Assembly (NCBI RefSeq): GCF_900104385.1
Contig: NZ_FNJA01000001.1
Coordinates: 160,386-224,385, forward strand
DNA from: Rhodoferax sp. OV413
GTDB taxonomy: Bacteria > Pseudomonadota > Gammaproteobacteria > Burkholderiales > Burkholderiaceae_C
Direction of reading: 5' to 3'
DNA length: 64,000 nt
The notes beneath the pieces are model-generated. The model ran no database searches and was not told the origin of the DNA. It was given only the letters and a program-made list of their open reading frames with translations. Shown here in pieces: positions 46,401 to 55,848 of this stretch. Numbering within the stretch: position 1 is the stretch's first letter; each line of letters starts with the position of its first letter. The position numbers and the translations under genes were made by a program.

Positions 46401-47249
46401 TTAGTTGATACGGGTGACCTGCACCCCTTGGCGGTCTGCCAGTTGGTCCAGCCCCACATCGGCCTTTACCTGTGCGCCGTGCATGCGCGCCAGCACACGC
46501 TGGCGATTGATACTCTCCTGGTCTCTGGCGTTCTCCCGGTGCCACAAGTGGTAGACCTCGGTGCCCCAGAAACCGTTTATTCGTTGCATGCCGTGGTGGT
46601 GCAAACGCAGCACCAGATCGGCATCCTCATGGCCCCAGCCATTGAAGCTTTCGTCGAAACCATTGACGGCTCGGAAGTCCTTGTTCCATACAGCAAAATT
46701 ACAGCTGCGGATGCCTTTCCAGCGAAACCCGGTCGATGTTCTGAACGGGGCCGAAGGCCAGTGCAGCAGGTGGAGCAACTTGTTGCTTTCACCACTCCAG
46801 CGCATGCGCGCCCAGTCTACCGCGCTGAGTTGGAGCAGATCCACGGCGTTTTGTTCCACAAGCCGGGTCACATTTTCATTCAGCAGCACGCGGCTGCCGT
46901 TCACGAAAGCCCCGGTTTGGGCTAGCAACTGGTGCTGGGCCATGAATGCGGCATTGGGAACGCAGTCCCCATCCAGAAAAATCAGGTAGTCCGCGTCGGC
47001 TTGCGCTGCAGCCAGATTGCGCGCGCGAGCCGCAGTGAAACCGACATCGGGATGCCATACGTGGTGCACCGGGCAAGCAAAGCTGGGCATGCCGCTACGC
47101 ATGGCCTCTACTTGCTCGGGGCGGGAACCATCGTCGGCGATCCACACCGAATGGTCTGGGCCGCACTGGGTCGCCAACGAGCGCAACACGGCCAGCAGTG
47201 CATTCGCACGGTTGTAGGTCAGCACCACCAGCGCGATTTTCAATGCCAT
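46401..47249 (-). CDS. Family 2-type glycosyltransferase
   Basis: 282 aa GT-A fold. ALVVLTYNRANALLAVLRSL at the N terminus, the nucleotide-sugar/metal site DYLIFLDGDCVPN and a C-terminal galactosyltransferase-like segment (NGFDESFNGWGHEDADLVLR) are seen. It probably adds a sugar to lipopolysaccharide core or O-chain; donor and acceptor are unknown. Its start overlaps the stop of the next glycosyltransferase by 1 bp. Confidence 0.88.
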   Translation of the reverse strand: MALKIALVVLTYNRANALLAVLRSLATQCGPDHSVWIADDGSRPEQVEAMRSGMPSFACPVHHVWHPDVGFTAARARNLAAAQADADYLIFLDGDCVPNAAFMAQHQLLAQTGAFVNGSRVLLNENVTRLVEQNAVDLLQLSAVDWARMRWSGESNKLLHLLHWPSAPFRTSTGFRWKGIRSCNFAVWNKDFRAVNGFDESFNGWGHEDADLVLRLHHHGMQRINGFWGTEVYHLWHRENARDQESINRQRVLARMHGAQVKADVGLDQLADRQGVQVTRIN

Positions 47250-48013
47250 CAGGCAGGCTCTTTCTCATCCACCCGGCGCTGCAGCAACCACAGCTTCAAA
47301 TAGCGGTAGTAAGTGCCTTCGGCATTCGAAATCGCCAACACCAAGCCCATGCGCCCATCCAGAAAACCGCGACGAATGACGTAGGTACGGAAGAATGCCC
47401 AAAAGCCATGCAGCAAAGCCTTGCCCAATGAAGCCGACTTACCCTTGTTGGCTAAAGCCTGTGCGCCGGCCGTGGAGTAGCGGTTGACCTTGTCGAGTAC
47501 CGACTCCAGATTGCGAAAGCTCAGGTGCGCCATCGGGCCTTGCAGCGCGCCAACCGGCAAACTCGTCCGCAGCGACTCATGCACCAGATCATCCGAGAAC
47601 CGCGCTGCACCGCGCTGGAACAAGCGCACCACCGGGTCCGGGTACCAGCCTGAGTGGTTCATGGTCTGGCCGCAGTAACTGGAGCGCCGGTTCAACGCAT
47701 AGACCTTGTGGGTAGGGGCAACCATAGTTGCCATGATTTCATCCCGCAGAATGGGTCCAATGCGCTCATCGGCATCAATCGACAAAATCCAGTCTTGCGT
47801 CGCCATATCCACCGCACGGTTCTTCTGCTGGCCAAAGCCTGGCCAATCTGGCGTCTGCAGAATCCTGGCCCCGAACGACTGAGCAATCTGCAAGGTGCCA
47901 TCGGTACTGCCACTGTCCACCACCACCAGTTCATCGGCGAAGGAGACGGACTCCAGGCAGGACGCCAAATTCAGGGCTTCGTTCTTGGTAATGATGACAA
48001 CAGACAAACCCAT
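47249..48013 (-). CDS. Glycosyltransferase, WaaE/KdtX-like
   Basis: 254 aa GT2. SVVIITKNEALNLASCLESV, the DXD-like motif ILSIDADERI and WPGFGQQKNRAVDMA match the WaaE/KdtX-type inner-core lipopolysaccharide glucosyltransferases. The C-terminal hydrophobic/basic stretch suggests membrane association. Divergent from msbA. Confidence 0.88.
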   Translation of the reverse strand: MGLSVVIITKNEALNLASCLESVSFADELVVVDSGSTDGTLQIAQSFGARILQTPDWPGFGQQKNRAVDMATQDWILSIDADERIGPILRDEIMATMVAPTHKVYALNRRSSYCGQTMNHSGWYPDPVVRLFQRGAARFSDDLVHESLRTSLPVGALQGPMAHLSFRNLESVLDKVNRYSTAGAQALANKGKSASLGKALLHGFWAFFRTYVIRRGFLDGRMGLVLAISNAEGTYYRYLKLWLLQRRVDEKEPA

Positions 48014-48270
48014 CAGAGAGCGCCGCCTGCAAGTGGAGTGAGCGAATCAAGTTCAAACATAGGCTGGGGATTATGAAGGCAAGCGCAAGCAGCCAACGCC
48101 ACATCCGGTCCTAGCGCAGGGCAGCTTGTGAAAAGCTGGATAATCCCGACTCTTTGAAAAGTTCCGAAGCCTTCAATGAAAACCGTGTGGCCTGTTTGTG
48201 CTGACGCCCACCGCCTTTGTTAAATACAACTGCCGCTCAAGCCCCCACCTATCACTCAGGCAGTCACCCC

Positions 48271-50043
48271 ATGAACACCGAGACTCCCCCCAGCCTGGTT
48301 AGCCTGCTGCGACAAAGCGTTGGCCGGCTATCGCCCTACTTCTTCAAAGGCCGTCGCTCGGCGTGGCTGGTTGTCATCCTGGCGACCATCATCGGTGCCG
48401 CTACCGAGCCCTTGGTACCCGCCATGCTCAAGCCTTTGCTCGACAACGGCTTTCAAAAAGGCGCGCTGAACCCCTGGCTTGTCCCCATCGCCTTGATTGC
48501 CGTGTTCGGCCTGCGGGGCCTGAGCAGCTTCTTGGGAGACGTGGCCATGGCCAAGATTACCCAGGATGGCCTTGATACGCTGCGCACAGCCATGTTTGGC
48601 CGCTTGCTGGACGCACAAAGCGCGCTGTTCTCGCAGAGAAACGCCAGCTCGCTGTCCAACACCATCGTTTATGAAGTGCAGAACGGCGCCATCTTGCTCG
48701 TTACCTCGGTGATGGGCTTGGCCAAAGACGCCATGGTGCTGGTTGCCCTGGTAGCTTATCTGCTGTATTTGAACTGGCAGTTGACGCTGATTCTGGTGGT
48801 GCTGTTCCCGTCCGTGGCGTTTGTGACGCGCACGCTATCGCGTCGCCTGTACCAGATTGCCAAAAGCAGCCAAGGGGCAACCGATGGACTCGCCTATGTG
48901 GTGGAAGAGAACGTGTTGGCCTACCGGGTCGTCCGATTGCATGCCGCGCAGGGCGCGCAGGCCAAGCGCTTCAGCCTGCTCAGCCAGGGCTTGCGCCGGC
49001 TGGCTATGAAGTCAGCCACGGCCTCAGCGGCGGTCACGCCCATGACCCACATGATGTCGGCGATTGCGCTGTCCAGCGTGATTTGCGTAGCGCTGCTACA
49101 AGGCTCCAGCGAAGTCAGTGCGGGAGAATTCGCGTCGTATATCACTGCCATGCTGATGCTGATTGCCCCGGTCAAACGGCTTTCAGACATCGCCAGCCCG
49201 GTGACTCGCGGACTCGCCGCGATGGAGCGGGCGCTCGACCTGATTGAAAAGACACCCATGGAGCCGAGTGGCGACTTCGTCCTCGCGCGGGCGCAGGGTC
49301 GTATTGAATTCCAAGCCGTCACCGTACGCTACCGATACGATGAAACCCGCTCAGCGCTGAACCAGGTCTCACTGAACGTTGCGCCGGGCGAAGTGGTGGC
49401 ATTGGTCGGACCGTCGGGTTCCGGCAAGACGTCGTTGGTCAACTTGCTGCCGCGGTTTGTGTCCGCCCAAGCGGGCAATGTACTGGTCGATGGTCATAAC
49501 ATCAACGACTGGCAGCTCAAGGCCTTGCGCAACCAGTTTGCCATCGTTAACCAGGACGTGGTGATGTTCAACGACACCCTGGCCGCGAACGTTGCGCTCG
49601 GCGACACACCCGACCGGGCGCGGGTCGAAGCCTGCTTGCGGGCTGCCAACTTGGGTGGATTTCTGGACGATGCCCCCCAAGGCATAGACACCATGACAGG
49701 CCACAATGCGGCCGAGCTATCGGGCGGCCAGCGCCAACGCCTGGCCATCGCCCGGGCGCTGTACAAAGATGCCCCGATACTGATTCTGGATGAAGCCACG
49801 TCGGCCCTGGATACCGAGTCCGAACGTCTGGTACAGGAAGCCTTACAACGCTTGATGACGGGCCGCACTACGCTAATCATTGCGCACCGCCTGTCCACCA
49901 TCGAACATGCGGATCGGGTGGCCGTGCTTGACCAGGGCGAAATCATCGAAATCGGCACCCATGCCGAGTTGATTACCCGAGCCGGACTTTACGCACGCTT
50001 ACATGCGCTGCAATTTGGCACGCAGCCCGCGCTAGCGGCCTGA
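48271..50043 (+). CDS. msbA: Lipid A export ABC transporter MsbA
   Basis: 590 aa half-transporter from the ATG at 48271; a TTG at 48217 would add 18 residues without similarity. Six TM helices, then an ATPase with Walker A GPSGSGKTSLVNLLPRFV, signature LSGGQRQRLAIARALY and Walker B ILILDEATSALDTE. It flips core-lipid A across the inner membrane. Surrounded by lipopolysaccharide glycosyltransferase genes, which supports the MsbA call over a generic exporter. Confidence 0.93.
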   Translation: MNTETPPSLVSLLRQSVGRLSPYFFKGRRSAWLVVILATIIGAATEPLVPAMLKPLLDNGFQKGALNPWLVPIALIAVFGLRGLSSFLGDVAMAKITQDGLDTLRTAMFGRLLDAQSALFSQRNASSLSNTIVYEVQNGAILLVTSVMGLAKDAMVLVALVAYLLYLNWQLTLILVVLFPSVAFVTRTLSRRLYQIAKSSQGATDGLAYVVEENVLAYRVVRLHAAQGAQAKRFSLLSQGLRRLAMKSATASAAVTPMTHMMSAIALSSVICVALLQGSSEVSAGEFASYITAMLMLIAPVKRLSDIASPVTRGLAAMERALDLIEKTPMEPSGDFVLARAQGRIEFQAVTVRYRYDETRSALNQVSLNVAPGEVVALVGPSGSGKTSLVNLLPRFVSAQAGNVLVDGHNINDWQLKALRNQFAIVNQDVVMFNDTLAANVALGDTPDRARVEACLRAANLGGFLDDAPQGIDTMTGHNAAELSGGQRQRLAIARALYKDAPILILDEATSALDTESERLVQEALQRLMTGRTTLIIAHRLSTIEHADRVAVLDQGEIIEIGTHAELITRAGLYARLHALQFGTQPALAA

Positions 50044-50086
50044 AGAAAGCCACTGCCCCATCCATAGCAGAAGAAGCGCTCTTTTT

Positions 50087-51157
50087 GTGAAAAAAATACT
50101 GGTGATTGCCACCCGGCAAATTGGTGACGTGTTGCTGACCACGCCTCTCATTCGGGCGGCACGTCGACAATGGCCGGAAGCGCAGATTGACGTTATCGGC
50201 CTGGCCGGCACCTTGGGCATGCTGAAAGGCAACCCAGACATCCACTCGCTTATCACCACCCACCCGGCCAAGGGTTGGCGCGATACGCTGGAGGTGCTAG
50301 GCACCATCTGGAAACGCTACGACCTGGCACTCGTTACCCAGCCCAGCGATCGGGCACATCTCATTGGTTGGGCCGCAAGCCGGCGTCACCGCAGCGGCAT
50401 CATCCCCGCCAAGAATTCCAGCAACTGGTGGAAGAAACGCATCCTGAGCCACGTGGTCATCAGTGATGGAGATGAAGGCGCGCAGCACGTGGTCATGGAA
50501 AAAATGGCTTTGCTGGCCCCATGGCACACTGCTGTAGCCGAAGATACCAGGGTGCAGCCCCCGCCAGCCCAAACACTTCCAACCCAACTTGATGCATTGA
50601 TTACGCCCCAAGCCATCGTCGTCCATGCTCCTTCAATGTGGCCATATAAGCAGTGGCCGATAGCGCATTTTCGACAGTTGGTGGTGCAGTTGATTGAGGC
50701 TGGGTACCAGGTGGTACTCACCGGCAGCGCCAGTCAAGTAGACAAAGACTGTATCCAACAGTTGCATGATGTTGCGCCCTCACCGCAGCTGATTGATTCG
50801 AGTGGTCAACTCAACTTCAACCAGTTGGTCGGTTTGTTTCAACGGGCAAGGCTGTATATAGGCCCGGACACTTCCGTGACGCACTTGGCAGCTGCCAGTG
50901 GCATCCGTGTGCTCACGCTGTTCGGCCCCACCAACCCGGTTCGCTGGGGCCCTTGGCCCAGTGCGCCAGACATCCGACAAGCCTACGTTCCACATTCTTT
51001 AGAACAGAAAGTGCACAACATTACGCTGCTGCAGGGCGCGATGGCCTGTGTGCCGTGCAGCAAAGCCGGATGCGAAAACCATACGCAGAGCCGTAGCGAC
51101 TGCCTCAACAGCATATCGTCTGGCCGCGTGTACCAAATGGTGCAGAACCTACTCTAA
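50087..51157 (+). CDS. Glycosyltransferase family 9, heptosyltransferase-like
   Basis: 356 aa GT-B enzyme with a GTG start. KKILVIATRQIGDVLLTTPL is the classic N-terminal heptosyltransferase motif, and YIGPDTSVTHLAAASGIRVL is the donor-site motif. It is expected to add heptose (or a related sugar) to the lipopolysaccharide inner core. A Cys cluster near the C terminus (ACVPCSKAGCENHT) is typical of many members. Its last 9 bp overlap the convergent gene. Confidence 0.9.
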   Translation: MKKILVIATRQIGDVLLTTPLIRAARRQWPEAQIDVIGLAGTLGMLKGNPDIHSLITTHPAKGWRDTLEVLGTIWKRYDLALVTQPSDRAHLIGWAASRRHRSGIIPAKNSSNWWKKRILSHVVISDGDEGAQHVVMEKMALLAPWHTAVAEDTRVQPPPAQTLPTQLDALITPQAIVVHAPSMWPYKQWPIAHFRQLVVQLIEAGYQVVLTGSASQVDKDCIQQLHDVAPSPQLIDSSGQLNFNQLVGLFQRARLYIGPDTSVTHLAAASGIRVLTLFGPTNPVRWGPWPSAPDIRQAYVPHSLEQKVHNITLLQGAMACVPCSKAGCENHTQSRSDCLNSISSGRVYQMVQNLL

Positions 51158-52162
51158 AAATGCAGCCATTATCTGTTTATCGAAATTGACTGGCTCCTGC
51201 ATGATTGCCGCACGGTAGACGAGAAAATCATTCTGACTTTCCGTCGTTGCATCAAAAATGCGCGTTGCCTCGCGCTCAAAACTGGCTACAAAATCAGGTG
51301 CCGATGGATCGAGCTTGTAGCGTGTATCCATGGGTACATCCACGCTATTAGCGGCCGAACCATATTGCCCCGTTATCACGCAACAGCCATGCAACACAGC
51401 CTCGCGTGGGAGGCGGTCTTTGCCGGGATGGTGGCCAAAATCCATATAGATCTTTCCACTCAAAAAATGGTCCGCCAACTGCTGGCGGTTGTACCCCGTT
51501 AACGGCATGAAATCCCAGGCAGGAAAAGCAGCCCGGAGCTGGGCTGTAATCGCCGCACCTTTGTGGGGGTTGTAAAAAATGCGGTTGATACGTTGCGCTC
51601 GTGCCAAGCGTTCAGGAAGCAATGCCAAATACGCTGCTTCTGTATAGACCGGTATCGGATCCGACAGCGGCAGAGCGTCAATGCCATTCTCCTGAAGAAA
51701 CAATCTGGCGTAATGGCTTTGCGCAAAATGCGGCAACCCACGAAGGGCATCCAGACCTTGCCACGGAATACGCCCTTTGATCTGATTCTTGAGATAGCGC
51801 AATTTGTCTCGCAAGGGGTTCTTGTAACGCACGCACGTAAAATTGTTCACCGACATCCACCAGATAGCAGCCTGGGCGGAGCGGGTCTTCAGTGCCAATT
51901 TGGTAAATATCTCAGGGAATAAAATCAGATGGCCAGGCTGATCTTGGTACTGCTGAACAGGTACGTTGTACTTTTTATAAGCCGGAGGAGTGGCAAAGGT
52001 TTGATCAAACGGGTGATATACCATCGCGGCAGATTGACCTAGCATGTTCATCCGCTCGACCAACTGGTGCAGCGCCTCCGGGCCTGCCGTCATTGCGTTT
52101 CCTGGGCATACCACAAGCACTTTTTGATACCGTTTTTTTTGCATATATTTTTGTTTGTTCAT
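51149..52162 (-). CDS. Putative glycosyltransferase-like protein of the lipopolysaccharide region
   Basis: 337 aa from the ATG at 52162; an ATG at 52144 is an alternative. KVLVVCPGNAMTAGPEALHQ opens a Rossmann-like N-terminal half. The C-terminal half has YMDFGHHPGKDRLPREAVLH, resembling the acceptor/donor cleft of GT-B sugar transferases. I cannot assign a family with confidence. It overlaps the heptosyltransferase gene at its 3' end and shares its start region with the divergent O-antigen ligase gene. Base composition is more AT-rich than the core genes. Confidence 0.7.
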   Translation of the reverse strand: MNKQKYMQKKRYQKVLVVCPGNAMTAGPEALHQLVERMNMLGQSAAMVYHPFDQTFATPPAYKKYNVPVQQYQDQPGHLILFPEIFTKLALKTRSAQAAIWWMSVNNFTCVRYKNPLRDKLRYLKNQIKGRIPWQGLDALRGLPHFAQSHYARLFLQENGIDALPLSDPIPVYTEAAYLALLPERLARAQRINRIFYNPHKGAAITAQLRAAFPAWDFMPLTGYNRQQLADHFLSGKIYMDFGHHPGKDRLPREAVLHGCCVITGQYGSAANSVDVPMDTRYKLDPSAPDFVASFEREATRIFDATTESQNDFLVYRAAIMQEPVNFDKQIMAAFLE

Positions 52163-53501
52163 GCCCACTAGTGCCCTTCGCCTGCCCCAGGCCACCCAAT
52201 TGACACGCATCTTGGCCCGAAGGGAGATTTACCAAACCTCGGCCGAAAAGAGCCCGCTGAGTATCCCCGATTTGCTATTCATCGCGTGCCTGGCTCTGGC
52301 ACCTTTGTGTCTTCTCAGTGTGCGCAGCTGGACGATTTTTTTTGTATTTTGTTTGGTGGGGCTCGCTACCTGGCAACTGGGGCGCCCCGAAAATGGATTC
52401 GCAGTATTGCGTGGAGATCCCGCCAGGATGTGGATAGTCGCCACCTTGGCATCCCCTTTGATAGCGGTCTTGGCCGGGCAATTGGTCCGAGGGCATATTC
52501 AGCCTGGGTTGATGGACGGGCCAAGCCGCGCATTGCTAGCCATCACCCTTTTTACATATCTTTTGCACAAGCAAATTGATTTTGTGCGCTTGCTGGAGTG
52601 GTCGGCACCACTTTCATTGCTCATACTATGCGGCGTTTTGTTGGTGCACCCCTACGGATATGCCTCAATGACGAGCGAGCGCTTTGGCACCTTTGCCGTA
52701 GACCCCTTATCTCTTGGCCAGTATGCGACGCTGCTAGGCTTCATCTGCCTGATCACACTGAATCTCTATGGACCTGACCGCCTCCTACTGAAGAGCCTCA
52801 AATTCATGGGTATGGCCATTGCTGTCTGGATCAGTATTGGGACGGGTTCACGCAGCGGATGGATTGCTTTTCCTTTTTTGATATTGCTGTGGCTCATTTT
52901 TGTACACCAGATACGCCAGATCAAAACACTCGTTCCTGTGCTCCTAGGCTTGGGTTTTCTCGGATTTATGGTGTACGAAACAAATGCCATGGTGCATGAA
53001 CGCATAGGCTTGGCCATCACCGAGTTCATGGAATATTCACATGGCTACGGCCACGACACCTCTACAGGACTGCGTATGTCGATGCTGAAGATGGCAGGCT
53101 TGCTTTTTTGGGAGCAGCCACTTGCCGGATACGGAGATTCGCACTATCCCGCACTGTCCGGCATTCCTTCTATTGCCCCATTCAATACAGAAGCCCTGGA
53201 ATTCGCCCTCATCCACAACGGCGTGCATAACGAAATCATGCAGAACGCCCTGCGCTCTGGGGTCTTCGGCCTTGCTTCAAGTCTGCTGATGTTTATCGTA
53301 CCTGGTGTGGTCTTCTATCGAGGCACGCGCTCACAGATACCTAGCGTGCGCGCCGCCGGCCTGGTGGGCCTTTGCTACATCGTGGCGGTGTTTTGCTTTG
53401 GCTTGAGCACCGAAACTTTCAATCTCAAATATACCATCTCGTTCTACGCACTGATGGTATCCACCCTTGCGGCACAAGTGTTGCGACCACAATCCATCTG
53501 A
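52161..53501 (+). CDS. O-antigen ligase family protein
   Basis: 446 aa polytopic membrane protein, about ten or more TM helices. The conserved Wzy_C/WaaL region GTGSRSGWIAFPFLILLWLI is present, with a large periplasmic loop (about residues 285-350) carrying ENPL-like GYGDSHYPALSG and HNGVHNEIMQNALRSG. It either ligates O-chain to core-lipid A or polymerises O-units; the two cannot be separated from sequence alone. No ribosome-binding site is visible before the ATG. AT-rich at its 5' end. Confidence 0.85.
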   Translation: MPTSALRLPQATQLTRILARREIYQTSAEKSPLSIPDLLFIACLALAPLCLLSVRSWTIFFVFCLVGLATWQLGRPENGFAVLRGDPARMWIVATLASPLIAVLAGQLVRGHIQPGLMDGPSRALLAITLFTYLLHKQIDFVRLLEWSAPLSLLILCGVLLVHPYGYASMTSERFGTFAVDPLSLGQYATLLGFICLITLNLYGPDRLLLKSLKFMGMAIAVWISIGTGSRSGWIAFPFLILLWLIFVHQIRQIKTLVPVLLGLGFLGFMVYETNAMVHERIGLAITEFMEYSHGYGHDTSTGLRMSMLKMAGLLFWEQPLAGYGDSHYPALSGIPSIAPFNTEALEFALIHNGVHNEIMQNALRSGVFGLASSLLMFIVPGVVFYRGTRSQIPSVRAAGLVGLCYIVAVFCFGLSTETFNLKYTISFYALMVSTLAAQVLRPQSI

Positions 53502-53502
53502 T

Positions 53503-54327
53503 ATGAATTCCGCACGCTACGCACTCACCTTCGCTTGCTATAACCAAGTCGAATACACCCGCCAATGCATAGACAGCATGGTTCGGCATGGCATGGACTT
53601 GTCTCGGCTCATCGTGGTGGATAACGGGTCCAAAGACGATACCCGCGATTACCTCCTCACGGTGCCCGTCGGTGGACGCATATACAACCAGGCCAACCTC
53701 GGCTGCGGTGTGGCCTGGAACCAGGGTGCACTGGCGTTGCAGGCCGAATGGACCATCGTGATGAATAACGATGTACTGGTCAGTCCGCAATGGATTGAGT
53801 CGCTGATAGGCACCGCAGAACAACACGGTTTGAAGGTCGTCTCCCCCGCCCTGATCGAGGGGCCGCTGGATTACGACTTTGAGAAATTCGCCCCCATGGC
53901 ATCGCAGAAAATGGCGGGTACCGTACGGGTTGGAGGTCGCCACGCCGTGTGCCTCGCAGTGCACCAGTCGGTGTGGATGGACATTGGTTACTTCCAACCG
54001 GTACCCAAATTACTGGGCTATGAGGACACCCTGTTCTTCCACGAGCTGGAGAAAGCCCGCATTCCCATCGGCATGGCAGGCGCATCTTGGCTGCACCACT
54101 ACGGCTCGGTCACCCAATCAGCGATGAAACAGGAGCGCGGTCTGGCAGAGCACGATGGCCTGGGCTACCGCTACAACTACAAATTGCTGAACCAAAGTTG
54201 GCTGACCCGTAAACTCGCCAAGTCACGCCGGATTGCACAGCAAAAAATCTGGCAAAAAGAAGAGCTGGCAGCCCACGCCATGACTATCCACGGACTGCGC
54301 GAGAACGGCCAGTTCCGCTGGATTTAA
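53503..54327 (+). CDS. Family 2 glycosyltransferase
   Basis: 274 aa from the ATG at 53503, one base after the ligase stop. TFACYNQVEYTRQCIDSMVR, VVDNGSKDDTRDYLL and the metal motif TIVMNNDVLVSPQWI define a GT-A rhamnosyl-/glucosyltransferase-like enzyme. Probably modifies lipopolysaccharide or a polysaccharide repeat unit; specificity unknown. Convergent with rng, 7 bp apart. Confidence 0.87.
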   Translation: MNSARYALTFACYNQVEYTRQCIDSMVRHGMDLSRLIVVDNGSKDDTRDYLLTVPVGGRIYNQANLGCGVAWNQGALALQAEWTIVMNNDVLVSPQWIESLIGTAEQHGLKVVSPALIEGPLDYDFEKFAPMASQKMAGTVRVGGRHAVCLAVHQSVWMDIGYFQPVPKLLGYEDTLFFHELEKARIPIGMAGASWLHHYGSVTQSAMKQERGLAEHDGLGYRYNYKLLNQSWLTRKLAKSRRIAQQKIWQKEELAAHAMTIHGLRENGQFRWI

Positions 54328-54334
54328 GCCAACC

Positions 54335-55837
54335 TCACAGCAGCACGATGTCGTACTGCTCCTGACCCATGGCGCCCTCGCTTTGCAGCGAAATTGGCTT
54401 GCCGATGAAATCGCTCAAACCCGCCAAGTGCTGGCTTTCTTCATCCAGAAACAACTCAATCACCTTGGGTGAGGCCACGATGCGGAATTCACGCGGGTTG
54501 AACTGGCGGGCTTCTCGCAGGATCTCGCGCAGGATGTCATAGGTTACGCTGCGCGCGGTTTTTACCGTGCCCTTGCCACTGCACACGGCACAGGGCTCGC
54601 ACAGCATATGGGCTAGCGATTCGCGGGTGCGCTTGCGCGTCATCTCCACCAAGCCTAGCGCCGAAAACGCGCCTGCCGTGGTTTTGACCCGGTCCCGCGC
54701 CAGCTGCTTGCGGAACTCCGCCAGTACCGTCTCACGGTGGTCTTCGCGGGCCATATCGATGAAATCCACGATCACAATCCCGCCCAGATTGCGTAGGCGC
54801 AATTGCCGGGCGATGGCCTGGGTGGCCTCCAGATTCGTCTTGAAAATAGTGTCGTCAAAGTTGCGCGCGCCGACAAACGCGCCGGTATTCACATCCACCG
54901 TAGTCAGTGCCTCGGTCTGGTCGACGATCAGGTAACCGCCCGACTTCAGATCGACGCGCCGGCCCAGCGCCTTGGCGACCTCCTCGTCGATGGAAAACAA
55001 ATCAAAGATCGGGCGTTCGCCCTTGTAGTGCTGCAGTTTCTCGACCGCCGCCGGCATGAACTCCTTGCCAAACACCTGCAGCTTTTCAAACTGCTCGCGG
55101 GAATCCAGCCGAATAGTCTGGGTCTGCTCACACACCAAGTCGCGCAACACGCGCTGCAGCAGATTCAGGTCCTGGTGCAGCAAAGACGTGGGCGGCAAGC
55201 GCACCGAGGCACTTTTGATGCGCGCCCAGGCTTTGCGCAGATAGGCAATGTCGTCGGCCAGCTCTGCATCGGTGGCATCTTCGCCATTGGTGCGCAAAAT
55301 GAAGCCACCACCGCCGCCGGTAGCAGCATCGCCCACCAGGGTCTGCAAGCGCCGCCGCAGGTCTTCGCGCTGGGCCAGGGGGATTTTTTGCGAAACCCCC
55401 ACATGGTCATCCTGCGGCAAAAACACCAGCAAGCGGCCGGCGATGCTGATCTGGGCCGAAAGTCGTGCGCCCTTGGTGCCGATCGGGTCCTTGATGACTT
55501 GCACCATCAAGGCCTGGCCTTCGAAAACCTGTCGCTCGATGGGTACGCTGGGCGCGGCTGGGCGCGGTACGCCGTTGGCGTCCACCTCGGCAGCCTTGTG
55601 CCCCACAAAACCATTCGCCAGGTCAGCCACATGCAGGAACGCGGCACGCTCCAGCCCAATGTCAATGAACGTGGATTGCATGCCCGGCAAGACCCGCACC
55701 ACCTTGCCCAGGTAGACATTGCCCACCATGCCGCGCTCCAACGTACGCTCGACGTGCAGCTCTTGCACAGAGCCGTGCTCAACCACCGCAACACGGGTTT
55801 CCTGGGGCGACCAATTGATGAGGATGTCTTGTTGCAT
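54335..55837 (-). CDS. rng: Ribonuclease G
   Basis: 500 aa from MQQDILINWSPQETRVAVVE (55837); a GTG at 55852 overlapping the maf stop would add five residues. An endoribonuclease for 16S rRNA 5' maturation and mRNA turnover. The S1 RNA-binding domain (YLGKVVRVLPGMQSTFIDIG), catalytic Asp segments (VDVNTGAFVG and VIVDFIDMA) and zinc-link CEPCAVCSGKG are intact. It lacks the long C-terminal scaffold of RNase E. Confidence 0.96.
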   Translation of the reverse strand: MQQDILINWSPQETRVAVVEHGSVQELHVERTLERGMVGNVYLGKVVRVLPGMQSTFIDIGLERAAFLHVADLANGFVGHKAAEVDANGVPRPAAPSVPIERQVFEGQALMVQVIKDPIGTKGARLSAQISIAGRLLVFLPQDDHVGVSQKIPLAQREDLRRRLQTLVGDAATGGGGGFILRTNGEDATDAELADDIAYLRKAWARIKSASVRLPPTSLLHQDLNLLQRVLRDLVCEQTQTIRLDSREQFEKLQVFGKEFMPAAVEKLQHYKGERPIFDLFSIDEEVAKALGRRVDLKSGGYLIVDQTEALTTVDVNTGAFVGARNFDDTIFKTNLEATQAIARQLRLRNLGGIVIVDFIDMAREDHRETVLAEFRKQLARDRVKTTAGAFSALGLVEMTRKRTRESLAHMLCEPCAVCSGKGTVKTARSVTYDILREILREARQFNPREFRIVASPKVIELFLDEESQHLAGLSDFIGKPISLQSEGAMGQEQYDIVLL

Positions 55838-55848
55838 GGCAGGTGTAG

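Noticed and set aside
46401-54327. Lipopolysaccharide region as a mobile genomic island
   Set aside because: It has an AT-richer patch and typical variable genes, but no integrase, att repeats or insertion sequences are visible, so island status is not supported.
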